The notes below the pieces were generated by a model. That model saw only the letters and a list, made by a program, of their open reading frames with translations. It was not told the DNA's origin and searched no databases. 64,000 nucleotides of DNA from Fimbriimonadaceae bacterium (lineage in GTDB: Bacteria > Armatimonadota > Fimbriimonadia > Fimbriimonadales > Fimbriimonadaceae), in assembly GCA_019454145.1 (NCBI GenBank), contig CP075366.1, positions 1,157,564 through 1,221,563 of the forward strand. Reading direction: 5' to 3'. The position numbers and the translations under genes are program-made. Positions 15,228 to 22,572 of this stretch are shown piece after piece. Every line of letters starts with the position of its first letter. The first letter of the stretch is position 1.

Positions 15228-16457
15228 TTAGCTCAGCCCGGTCAGCTTACAGATCGACTGATCGCGTAGCACTTGAAGCCCTGCCCGAACAACCGCACGG
15301 ATCGCCACTTGGTTGGAGGTGAAATAATCTTCATGTGAATTGCTACTTGCCACTGTCAGTTCGCCGCGGATTTTGATTCTGGAAAAGTCTGTATCAAGCA
15401 CCATTCCTGTACCCGCGGTGAGAGCTTCGCTCGCCACGATTTGCACGCCCCATACTCGGTTCAGCGGTGCATCCCCGGGATGTCCAAACACATATAAACC
15501 ATCAGAGGTTTTGGTCAGCGCTAGCGATTGATAATTATCGCTATGGAGCACCACCAAGTTTGGCTTAGCCCGACCCGACGTTCGCACTTTCGTCATTGCT
15601 TTCATGATCTGATCGAAGGGCGAATCTGTTCCCGCCGCTTGGGAAAGAACCGCCGACTGGTTGTACAAACCCAAGATATTGGAGCCAGTGCCATCCCCAA
15701 CTGTAATCTGCTCATCCAATTTCTGCCGAACCATCAGTTTGAGGTCTTCATCAATGAGTGCACGAACTCCCGGCTCGTCGTCCAGTTGCTCTTCGGTAAT
15801 CGGCAAAAACACACCAATCTTACGGATGTTGACCGTTGCCTCCGAATAAGCGATTGTCGCTTCTTCCAGGCCTACCGTCTCACCTTTTGCTCCAGCCGTA
15901 TTTGTTCTTGTTGACTGCTTCATAAACTTAATCGCGTTTTGATCGGTTTGATCAATGCGGATCAGGTCAAGCAGTTGCGGAGGTCGGGAAATAATCGGTA
16001 CAACCGTTCCATCACGAAGCACATTTGGAGCAAATCCAGAACCGGTGGTCATCGTGTTCTTTACACCGATAAAGGTTAAAGCCGCACGATCAAGTTCAAC
16101 ATCGCTGAACTTTCCGCCCACTCGACCGTTCCAAGCTGAACTCTTCAGAAATTGTTCGGATACCGAATGGGTATCGACCACCGCCGCAACCCGATTGAGC
16201 GGCCGAGAATTCTCAATCTGCTTCGACTCAATAGCTTGAGCATTTTCAAATGCCGATAAAGCAATCTCGTGTTTGGATGCAACTTCGTTGATGTCGTCCA
16301 TCATTCGGCGCAACCCTTCCAGGTCATTAGCAGGGATATCTTTAACCTGCTTGCCGTCAACTAACGATTTTGTTGGGTAGCCATCCCACTTTTGTTTATA
16401 TGCCGCCCGCTTTGATTCAAGCTCACGACCTAATTCAATATGATTAACACTATTCAT
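15228..16457 (-). CDS. HK97-fold major capsid protein
   Basis: 409 residues. Residues 1-100 are a charged helical delta/scaffold region with many E, K and R, expected to be removed by the protease encoded just upstream. The rest matches the phage capsid family: G-S-G-F-A-P-N-V-L-R near 140, P-P-Q-L-L-D-L-I-R-I near 160, an E-loop region with G-A-K-G-E-T-V-G-L-E-E-A, then I-G-V-F-L-P-I-T-E-E-Q-L-D-D, a D-E-Q-I-T-V-G-D-G-T-G segment, and a C-terminal W-G-V-Q-I-V-A-S-E. It should form an icosahedral shell. The frame is fully intact. It could also form a domesticated compartment. Confidence 0.92.
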   Translation of the reverse strand: MNSVNHIELGRELESKRAAYKQKWDGYPTKSLVDGKQVKDIPANDLEGLRRMMDDINEVASKHEIALSAFENAQAIESKQIENSRPLNRVAAVVDTHSVSEQFLKSSAWNGRVGGKFSDVELDRAALTFIGVKNTMTTGSGFAPNVLRDGTVVPIISRPPQLLDLIRIDQTDQNAIKFMKQSTRTNTAGAKGETVGLEEATIAYSEATVNIRKIGVFLPITEEQLDDEPGVRALIDEDLKLMVRQKLDEQITVGDGTGSNILGLYNQSAVLSQAAGTDSPFDQIMKAMTKVRTSGRAKPNLVVLHSDNYQSLALTKTSDGLYVFGHPGDAPLNRVWGVQIVASEALTAGTGMVLDTDFSRIKIRGELTVASSNSHEDYFTSNQVAIRAVVRAGLQVLRDQSICKLTGLS

Positions 16458-16480
16458 TTCTATCTCTCTCTTTCAAAAAT

Positions 16481-17038
16481 CTAATTGGTTGAACCGCTCA
16501 AGTGCTGGTTCCATTCAGTGCTGAGCTGTTCAATAGCCACTAAATCCAGCTCCGTTGCGGACTCCTTCAAATAAGTAACTTCAGCATTTGCCACCGCTGG
16601 CAAAGTTACTAAACTGAACTCTTTGAGTTCAATTTTTTTCAGCAACCGAACCCGCTTTCCATTACGAGTTTCAAACCCCCACTCAAGCGGCAGGTAGCCA
16701 ATACTAAGGCCGACCCGCTTGCCCGCCTGCAGACGTTCCTTCGTCACAGTTTGGGCAGACTGAGCCGCCTCAGTAGAGTGGAATTCCATTCCAACAAACA
16801 ACCCTTTTGCATCTTCTACCGCTTGAGAGATGTAACCAATCGGAATTCCCGAATGGTCGTGACCCACCGCAACGAATCCGCTACGAACGAATTCAGCTAA
16901 GTCACCGTATGCTCCATCCAAAATTACGTCGCCATACGCATCAACAACGTGCTTAATGGAGGCGTATCCTTCCAGAGCCGATCCTAGTTCACACGCAGAG
17001 CCAATCTGCACATCTAGCAAACAAATCTTCCGCTCCAT
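16481..17038 (-). CDS. HK97-family prohead protease
   Basis: 185 residues with the family layout: an N-terminal beta core with G-Y-A-S-I-K-H-V-V-D-A-Y-G-D, the active-site histidine region V-A-V-G-H-D-H-S-G (His60/His62), and the nucleophile region K-R-V-G-L-S-I-G-Y (Ser112), followed by the L-K-E-F-S-L-V-T-L-P-A-V-A-N-A-E strand that closes the fold. It cleaves the scaffold arm of the capsid protein during head maturation. It is the first gene of the minus-strand operon, only about 60 nt after a cellular gene. The portal and terminase genes normally found upstream are absent. Confidence 0.92.
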   Translation of the reverse strand: MERKICLLDVQIGSACELGSALEGYASIKHVVDAYGDVILDGAYGDLAEFVRSGFVAVGHDHSGIPIGYISQAVEDAKGLFVGMEFHSTEAAQSAQTVTKERLQAGKRVGLSIGYLPLEWGFETRNGKRVRLLKKIELKEFSLVTLPAVANAEVTYLKESATELDLVAIEQLSTEWNQHLSGSTN

Positions 17039-17041
17039 AAA

Positions 17042-17070
17042 AACCTAACCAACAAATAAATACTGGTCAA
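17042..17070 (-). promoter_or_regulatory. Candidate promoter of the virion operon
   Basis: On the minus strand TTGACC (17065-17070) and TAGGTT (17042-17047) are separated by 17 nt, just before the protease ATG. The -35 match is good but the -10 match is poor, and transcription would begin nearly at the start codon, giving a leaderless message. Co-transcription from the gene at 17100-17894 is the alternative. Confidence 0.25.
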
Positions 17071-17099
17071 CCCTCACTTATGTAACTTCGGCCCACAAA

Positions 17100-17894
17100 T
17101 TAATTCTTACTAAATTTGGCTGATCCAAAAATAGAAAGCTTGTCATCAGCGGGCTTCCAGCCTGGAATGTTCTTCCAGAATGTGTCGCCCATCGAGCTAT
17201 CAAATTCGCTAAGTCGCTTCTTAAGCATCTGAATTTTTTTCTCTAGCACCGGATCAACCTTCGCCCGATTCGCAACAAATTCTCCATCAACAATCATGTG
17301 AGCAAACAGTTCAGCCTTGTCTTCCTCAACTCCAGAAGTGCCGTAAAGTGTCAAAAATCCTGGAATCTTATCTGTCAGTGATCCTGCGCCGCTTGTTCGC
17401 ATTTGCGCTCCGCCTGAGCCATATTTAAAATCTGGTGGATTCAAAGCCGCCCATTCAGGGTCAGTGTATAGCCGTTTTTCTCGTTGATCCACCATGTGAA
17501 AATACTCATGGTGAACAACGTTCCGCTGATAGTTAGAATTGTAAGCACCTGCAGCTGTGTCATAGAACATCCGATCGGCATCATAAGAAGGCACCGCCGC
17601 CCGGAACTGATTATTGAGCGACAACGAAATGCAGAAAGTGATCTTAGAAACTTTGGTTTTTTTGACAAATGAAACTGGGTACAACTTCCATTCCTTCGCA
17701 AATAGCTGAGCGTATTTGTCAAGGGCATCTTGCGGTGCTGGCTCACCTCTTACTGTGTATCCCTGGCCTTGCCACGAAACAGTCGATGTCGGAACCTCAA
17801 CTTGAAAGCCATATTGCGCTCCCAATTCCGATAATGGAGAAGGTGGTGTTTGTCCAATCCCGGTGGCAACCAAAACTGCTAATGTGCCTAACAT
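17100..17894 (-). CDS. Exported HExxH putative metallopeptidase
   Basis: 264 residues with an N-terminal hydrophobic segment (about 1-15, a signal peptide). A zincin signature H-H-E-Y-F-H-M-V-D-Q places H129, E130 and H133. About 70 residues later V-E-E-D-K-A-E-L-F-A-H supplies a plausible third ligand (Glu) in the E-x-x-A-E pattern of gluzincin-like families. It should be a periplasmic or secreted zinc protease or zincin-like binding protein with an unknown substrate. A second HExxH exported protein occurs at 36917. It lies upstream of the virion operon on the same strand. Confidence 0.65.
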   Translation of the reverse strand: MLGTLAVLVATGIGQTPPSPLSELGAQYGFQVEVPTSTVSWQGQGYTVRGEPAPQDALDKYAQLFAKEWKLYPVSFVKKTKVSKITFCISLSLNNQFRAAVPSYDADRMFYDTAAGAYNSNYQRNVVHHEYFHMVDQREKRLYTDPEWAALNPPDFKYGSGGAQMRTSGAGSLTDKIPGFLTLYGTSGVEEDKAELFAHMIVDGEFVANRAKVDPVLEKKIQMLKKRLSEFDSSMGDTFWKNIPGWKPADDKLSIFGSAKFSKN

Positions 17895-17992
17895 ACAAAC
17901 TCAATTTACTTGGTAATCCCAATTTCAGGTTCCTTTACTTGCTGAAAACAAATTCCTAATATATCGTTAGCGACCGCAGTAGAATCATCCCC

Positions 17993-19165
17993 ATGCCCCT
18001 CAATAAAAAGACTGTACGCGACATTGACCTTTCCGGCAAAAAGATCTTAATCCGATGCGATTTCAATGTTCCGATGGAAAACGGGCAGATTACCGACGAC
18101 ATCCGCATAACGTCGTCACTTCCTACTATTCAGTACTGTTTGGATCAAGGGGCGGCACTCATTCTTGCTTCTCACATGGGCAGACCGAAAGGCAAACCCG
18201 ATCCAGAATTCTCGCTTGCACCTGTCGCGCAAAGGCTCACTGAACTGCTAGGGCAACCAGTAGTCCTCACCTCCGATTGTATCGGCCCCGCAGCCCAAGC
18301 CGCGGCCCAGGCCGTTCAGTCAGGACAAGTGATTCTCCTTCAAAACGTTCGGTACCACAACGAAGAAGAAGCCAACGATCCGGCTTTTGCCAAAGAACTC
18401 GCCAGCCTGGCTGACATCTATGTGAACGATGCGTTCGGTACCGCTCACCGCGCCCATGCCTCCACCGAAGGCATTGCCCACCACCTCCCCGCCGTCGCCG
18501 GATTCCTCATCGAAAAAGAAATCAACTTCCTTGGCAATGCTGTGGAAGACCCCAAACGACCGTTCGTCGCAATCATGGGCGGCGCAAAAGTCAAAGACAA
18601 AATTCAGGTCATCGAATCACTGTTACCAAAAGTTGATCAACTCATCATCGGCGGAGGGATGGCATACACATTTCTCAAAGCGCAGGGTCACGTGATAGGT
18701 AAATCGTTGCTAGACGAAGAATCCCTTGACTACTGCAAAACCTTGCTGACGAATCCTAAAATCGTGTTGCCGACTGATACTGTCGTAGCTCCCGAATTCA
18801 AAGCCGATGCTCCATCCCAAGTGGTGCCTTCCAATGCTATTCCCGCTGATCAAATGGGATTAGATATCGGGCCGGAATCGGCAAAACGGTTCCGAGAAAT
18901 TGCCGCGAACGCCCAAACCGTTTTGTGGAACGGCCCAATGGGAGTTTTTGAATTTGATGCGTTTGCCAACGGCACCAAGCAAGTCGCGCTAGGATTGACT
19001 GAGTGCAAAGGCACGAGCATTGTCGGCGGCGGTGATTCTGCGGCCGCAATCGAAAAGTTTGGGTTTGCAGATAAAGTCACCCATGTCTCCACCGGAGGCG
19101 GTGCATCGCTAGAATTCCTGGAGGGTCAAGTGCTTCCTGGGATTGCCGCATTGCTTGATAAATAA
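17993..19165 (+). CDS. pgk: Phosphoglycerate kinase
   Basis: 390 residues, the usual bacterial length. It catalyses 1,3-bisphosphoglycerate + ADP to 3-phosphoglycerate + ATP in cytosolic glycolysis. The N-domain has I-R-C-D-F-N-V-P and I-T-S-S-L-P-T-I, then [22 protein letters not shown], and E-K-E-I in the hinge. The nucleotide domain has [26 protein letters not shown] and the closing G-G-G-D-S-A-A-A and [13 protein letters not shown]. The gene is monocistronic by spacing; the frame with the internal UGA follows 90 nt later. Confidence 0.98.
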   Translation: MPLNKKTVRDIDLSGKKILIRCDFNVPMENGQITDDIRITSSLPTIQYCLDQGAALILASHMGRPKGKPDPEFSLAPVAQRLTELLGQPVVLTSDCIGPAAQAAAQAVQSGQVILLQNVRYHNEEEANDPAFAKELASLADIYVNDAFGTAHRAHASTEGIAHHLPAVAGFLIEKEINFLGNAVEDPKRPFVAIMGGAKVKDKIQVIESLLPKVDQLIIGGGMAYTFLKAQGHVIGKSLLDEESLDYCKTLLTNPKIVLPTDTVVAPEFKADAPSQVVPSNAIPADQMGLDIGPESAKRFREIAANAQTVLWNGPMGVFEFDAFANGTKQVALGLTECKGTSIVGGGDSAAAIEKFGFADKVTHVSTGGGASLEFLEGQVLPGIAALLDK

Positions 19166-19254
19166 TTTTGGGTGGCACTGATTTTAACCAGTGAAATAAG
19201 ATGACAGTCCCAAACGCGGAACGAATGCCCCTTTATCCGCACTCTGAATAAACA

Positions 19255-19425
19255 ATGCTCATCAAAGCAATCTCATCGGCAGTCATCGGAGGTGCGGCCG
19301 GGTTCGGCTACCATCTTTTAATGAAAGCCTCCAACTCCGGATGAATCTCGTGTCATCAACCGGCGGCGCCGGTGATTGCGGGAATCGTGTTAGGACTGAT
19401 CGCGGCCTTGGCATCGCGCGACTGA
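19255..19425 (+). CDS. Candidate selenocysteine-containing two-helix membrane protein (internal UGA)
   Basis: A 56-codon frame, ATG 19255 to TGA 19423-19425, with an in-frame TGA at 19342-19344 (codon 30). Before it are a hydrophobic helix (about 5-24, A-V-I-G-G-A-A-G-F-G-Y) and a short N-S-G loop. After it, in the same frame, come I-S-C-H-Q-P-A-A-P and a second helix (P-V-I-A-G-I-V-L-G-L-I-A-A-L). This is the two-helix hairpin of the small DUF6132-type proteins, whose loop (as I remember it) reads G-x-C-P-I-T-x-N-P. With no gaps, the UGA falls on that Cys, and the later Pro and two Gly also align. A hairpin with a G-led loop lies 10 nt after the UGA. Selenocysteine insertion is the best reading; a recent Cys-to-stop mutation is the alternative. 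No ribosome site is obvious. Confidence 0.55.
19355..19376 (+). promoter_or_regulatory. Bacterial SECIS-like hairpin
   Basis: A 4-bp lower stem (ATCA/TGAT), a bulged A on the 5' side, a 5-bp upper stem (CCGGC/GCCGG) and the apical loop GGC. The hairpin starts 10 nt after the in-frame UGA at 19342, and the loop starts about 20 nt after it. Bacterial SECIS elements bound by SelB lie in this spacing window, carry a 5'-side bulge and have a G among the first loop bases. It is seen by eye; folding was not computed. Confidence 0.5.
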
Positions 19426-19449
19426 GCCACAACCCACCATAATTAACCC

Positions 19450-20586
19450 ATAGAACCGATCAATCACGATCCCGTTGCCGTTTATATCCACACTCCCTTT
19501 TGCCCTTCCAAGTGTGGGTACTGCGATTTTAATTCTTATGCCATGCAGGGCGACATCATGGCGCGGACTACTGCCGCTACGATTACTGAGATCAAAAACT
19601 CTCCGCACCGAGGGCGCCCGGCAAAGACCATCTTTATCGGTGGCGGCACCCCAACATATCTCCCAACCGAACAGCTCGTCGCAATTTTAGAAGCAATCAT
19701 AGAAGCCCATCCCCCAACTGCCGATTGCGAGATCACTTCCGAAGCGAACCCCGGCACCATTGATTTCCCGAAATTTGAGGCAATGCGAAAAGCAGGTTTT
19801 AACCGCTTATCCTTAGGCGCACAAAGTTTCCAAGCTGATGATCTCGTTCGCCTTGGCAGAGTCCATGCCCCGACTCATATCGCGCAAGCCGTCGCCAAAG
19901 CCAAGGCCGCAGGGTTCACAAGTATTAATATTGATCTTATGTTCGCCTTGCCCGGACAATCACCGCGAGCCTGGCAAAACAATCTCGAAACCGCCCTCTC
20001 ACTCGGCACCCAACACCTCAGCCTCTACTGCTTGACCATCGAGCCAAACACTCGGTTTTATCGCCATCACACAAAAGGCATGCTCAACTTGCCGGACGAT
20101 GAAGCCCAAACGCACATGTACTCGCAAGCGATTGAAACAACAAAATCCGCTGGATTGAGTCAGTACGAAATCTCAAACTTCGCACTTCCGGGACACGAAT
20201 CCCGGCACAACCTCGCTTATTGGCGCAACGAAGAATATCTTGCTTATGGCCCTGGCGCGGTTGGTTGCTACTACACGGCTCAAGGTAAATACCGCTACAC
20301 GAATCTCAAGCACCCAGAAGGATATTCGGCGGCAATAGAGGACAACAAACCACTCCACTGTGAGAGTGAAGTTCTCACCGAGCAAGACCAAAACTTTGAA
20401 AAACTCATGCTTGGCCTCAGATTAAATGAAGGGTTGCCAACCATTAATCTAAATCTAGACCTACAGGGGTTACAAAAAGCGATTTCACGAATTTGGATTG
20501 AGATCGAAAACGACCGACTCTTTCTCACGCAGACTGGTCAGCACTTTTGCAGTGAAGTCACACTTTTGTTAGCTCCAACCGATTAA
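19450..20586 (+). CDS. hemW: HemW-like radical SAM protein lacking a standard start codon
   Basis: The product matches HemW, the radical-SAM heme chaperone long annotated as coproporphyrinogen III oxidase-like. It has V-A-V-Y-I-H-T-P-F-C followed by the cluster motif C-P-S-K-C-G-Y-C (Cys at C-x3-C-x2-C), then I-F-I-G-G-G-T-P-T-Y, E-A-N-P-G-T, R-L-S-L-G-A-Q-S-F and Y-E-I-S-N-F-A. The cluster motif lies upstream of the first ATG (19543), so that ATG cannot be the true start. Between the upstream TAA (19444) and the motif there is no ATG, GTG or TTG; ATA at 19450 or ATC at 19459 are the best candidates. I give 19450 provisionally. A point mutation or sequence error at the start is possible. The C-terminal half is typical of HemW. 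Confidence 0.8.
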   Translation: MEPINHDPVAVYIHTPFCPSKCGYCDFNSYAMQGDIMARTTAATITEIKNSPHRGRPAKTIFIGGGTPTYLPTEQLVAILEAIIEAHPPTADCEITSEANPGTIDFPKFEAMRKAGFNRLSLGAQSFQADDLVRLGRVHAPTHIAQAVAKAKAAGFTSINIDLMFALPGQSPRAWQNNLETALSLGTQHLSLYCLTIEPNTRFYRHHTKGMLNLPDDEAQTHMYSQAIETTKSAGLSQYEISNFALPGHESRHNLAYWRNEEYLAYGPGAVGCYYTAQGKYRYTNLKHPEGYSAAIEDNKPLHCESEVLTEQDQNFEKLMLGLRLNEGLPTINLNLDLQGLQKAISRIWIEIENDRLFLTQTGQHFCSEVTLLLAPTD

Positions 20587-20641
20587 ATATTGAGTTAAAC
20601 AGTACATTTTCACCTTGCTTATTTGTTATCATGGCAACATC

Positions 20642-22495
20642 ATGTTGGCTGCAATTCTTGTATTCGCGACAACTACCAAAGTTGAGACAACCATCCCAGT
20701 ATCTGTAGTTGATGTTGGTCAAATCGAACAGCTCAATTCAACCACCAATGTCAAAGATATTGTGAACCTCAGAGTTCAAACCAATTTACAACTCACTCCA
20801 ACAGGAATGCCTATACGAGGCATCTCAGTCAACACCCGGCCCGACCAACTTGCTAGCCCTTTTAATCTGCGGGGCCGAGTAGACCTGAACACGATTCCTA
20901 CCGCGGCCGTAGATCGAGTTGAAGTTTTGCGCGACTTATCTACCGCAGTTTATGGATCAGATGCGGTCGCCGGTGTCGTCAACATCATGACGAAAGCGGA
21001 TGATATATTTAATTCTCTTCCCACCGATACTCGCATTAACCCTTCGGCTAGTTTAAGACCAAACGGCTGGACGAAACTTGATTACGGATACCAGCCTTAC
21101 AATGTTGACCTCAGTCTTTCTTACCGAAAAGAATGGACAACTTCAGCAGGTCTTCAATTTGAGACAATTGGAGAGTGGAAATACCCGATTGGCACCTACT
21201 ACGATCCACTTGATAAGCCGATCGCTAGCCAATACTTCGCCGACGGACAACCGAATAAAGAACTCCAGCAAGCACTTGGGGGTGTTACAGTAACTAATAA
21301 AGAAGGGGAAAGCACTCAAATTCTATTCCCCACCACCAAAGCCAACCAGTACGAAGGATTTACATACGCAGGCAAGCTTGACTATCTAGTACCAAACGTG
21401 AGCCTAGCAACGTTCTACTCGGATATCAAGAGGTCTAACCCACCAAGCGTAATTGATAAATTCATTGAGTCAGGGAAATATACGCCAGCCGAACTCCTTG
21501 CGATTATTGGGATGTACGCTCCGGAAGGCGAAGATATGAACCACCTCTTCTTCCCATTGGTAGAGCAACAACAGAACCCATGCAACATGGATTTAGATGC
21601 CCCGGTCGGAACCATGTGGATTCCAACGAATCCCGCATTCCAAACAATGACCACTGGCGTTTCATTCAGTCGGATGACCTTCAACAACCTCGACGTCTTT
21701 GCGTCGCTCAACAACGATCCGGTGCAATCTCCCGCCCAAATGCGCGTGCTCTGCATGAACATGGAAAAGAAGGAGCCAGCCGCTGGCGTCAAGTATCTTC
21801 CGTACCGCTGTCAAGACCCTGTCCTCCGAGAAATAACTGGACGGATGAATAACTCCAACTTCCGCGGAGTTTGGGATCAAGCTCGTTTATGGATTTACAC
21901 CGACAAAGCAACGATGAAGCAGATTAACGCAAAACTCGTCAGCCCAATGACTGAATCTGCTTTTGCGATGGCACTCGCCGATGTGGGAATCGCTGGAGGG
22001 CTAGAAGCAAAGCAATTCTTAGACAAAGACCTCTTCACTCCAAGTTTGCTTTCTGGCTCAGCCGCACCTGATTATGCCGTCGCTTGGATTAGCCAGAACC
22101 TGCTTAAGAATTTGCCAAAAGAAGTCGCAAAATGGCTCGACACATCTCCAGAAGCATTAACTAGACTCTCAGCTAGCGATGCGGAAGATTACGAACAAGA
22201 ACATTTGGTCAAGGTTCTGGAATGGTGCCTGAGATCAGCATCACCAGACGTGCGAAAAGCCGCCCTAGGATTCGTTAAAAAGAACGTAGCCAAAATTCCA
22301 GTGGCGAAAGGCAAAGTCGGCGACCTTTGTATGAGTCTCTATTCAAAAAATGAAGCCGAAGTCAAGCTCGCCCTGGAAATAATGGCGACCGATATGCCAA
22401 GTGCGAAATCAAAAGTTGCCTTGGAATATGTTGTCAAAAACGGCCCAGGCGACGCGAACAAAGCCGCGGCTAAAGCCCTGCTTGCCGGGCTATAA
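20642..22495 (+). CDS. TonB-plug-domain protein with a non-barrel C-terminus
   Basis: About 617 residues with a signal-like start (M-L-A-A-I-L-V-F-A). Residues about 20-125 are a TonB-dependent receptor plug: F-N-L-R-G-R-V-D-L-N, I-P-T-A-A-V-D-R-V-E-V-L-R-D, and A-V-Y-G-S-D-A-V-A-G-V-V-N-I-M. The next about 150 residues hold a few barrel-like strands with aromatic residues (Y-S-D-I-K-R). After that the protein turns acidic and helical, ending in HEAT-like helices (E-W-C-L-R-S-A-S-P-D-V-R-K-A-A-L). A normal receptor barrel of about 500 residues and a C-terminal aromatic are missing. It may be a plug-derived outer-membrane adaptor, or a receptor fused to another gene by deletion. No frameshift is visible. 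Confidence 0.6.
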   Translation: MLAAILVFATTTKVETTIPVSVVDVGQIEQLNSTTNVKDIVNLRVQTNLQLTPTGMPIRGISVNTRPDQLASPFNLRGRVDLNTIPTAAVDRVEVLRDLSTAVYGSDAVAGVVNIMTKADDIFNSLPTDTRINPSASLRPNGWTKLDYGYQPYNVDLSLSYRKEWTTSAGLQFETIGEWKYPIGTYYDPLDKPIASQYFADGQPNKELQQALGGVTVTNKEGESTQILFPTTKANQYEGFTYAGKLDYLVPNVSLATFYSDIKRSNPPSVIDKFIESGKYTPAELLAIIGMYAPEGEDMNHLFFPLVEQQQNPCNMDLDAPVGTMWIPTNPAFQTMTTGVSFSRMTFNNLDVFASLNNDPVQSPAQMRVLCMNMEKKEPAAGVKYLPYRCQDPVLREITGRMNNSNFRGVWDQARLWIYTDKATMKQINAKLVSPMTESAFAMALADVGIAGGLEAKQFLDKDLFTPSLLSGSAAPDYAVAWISQNLLKNLPKEVAKWLDTSPEALTRLSASDAEDYEQEHLVKVLEWCLRSASPDVRKAALGFVKKNVAKIPVAKGKVGDLCMSLYSKNEAEVKLALEIMATDMPSAKSKVALEYVVKNGPGDANKAAAKALLAGL

Positions 22496-22501
22496 ACATT
22501 C

Positions 22502-22536
22502 GATTGGTCAGCTTCAAAATTAGAGGCTGACCAATC
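22502..22536 (+). terminator. Strong stem-loop after the TonB-plug gene
   Basis: GATTGGTCAGC (22502-22512) pairs perfectly with GCTGACCAATC (22526-22536) around a 13-nt loop, 7 nt after the stop codon. The trailing sequence ATACATTTCATT is T-rich but not a clean U-run. Confidence 0.6.
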
Positions 22537-22572
22537 ATACATTTCATTCCGTAAACCAGGCAAAATACGCTC

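Noticed and set aside
7334-17038. A complete inducible prophage.
   Set aside because: No integrase, repressor, replication, packaging, lysis genes or flanking direct repeats could be found, and the ends abut cellular genes.
19342-19344. UGA read as tryptophan throughout the genome.
   Set aside because: Several complete genes here end at UGA (mcsB-like, nadC, murJ and others), so UGA works as a stop.
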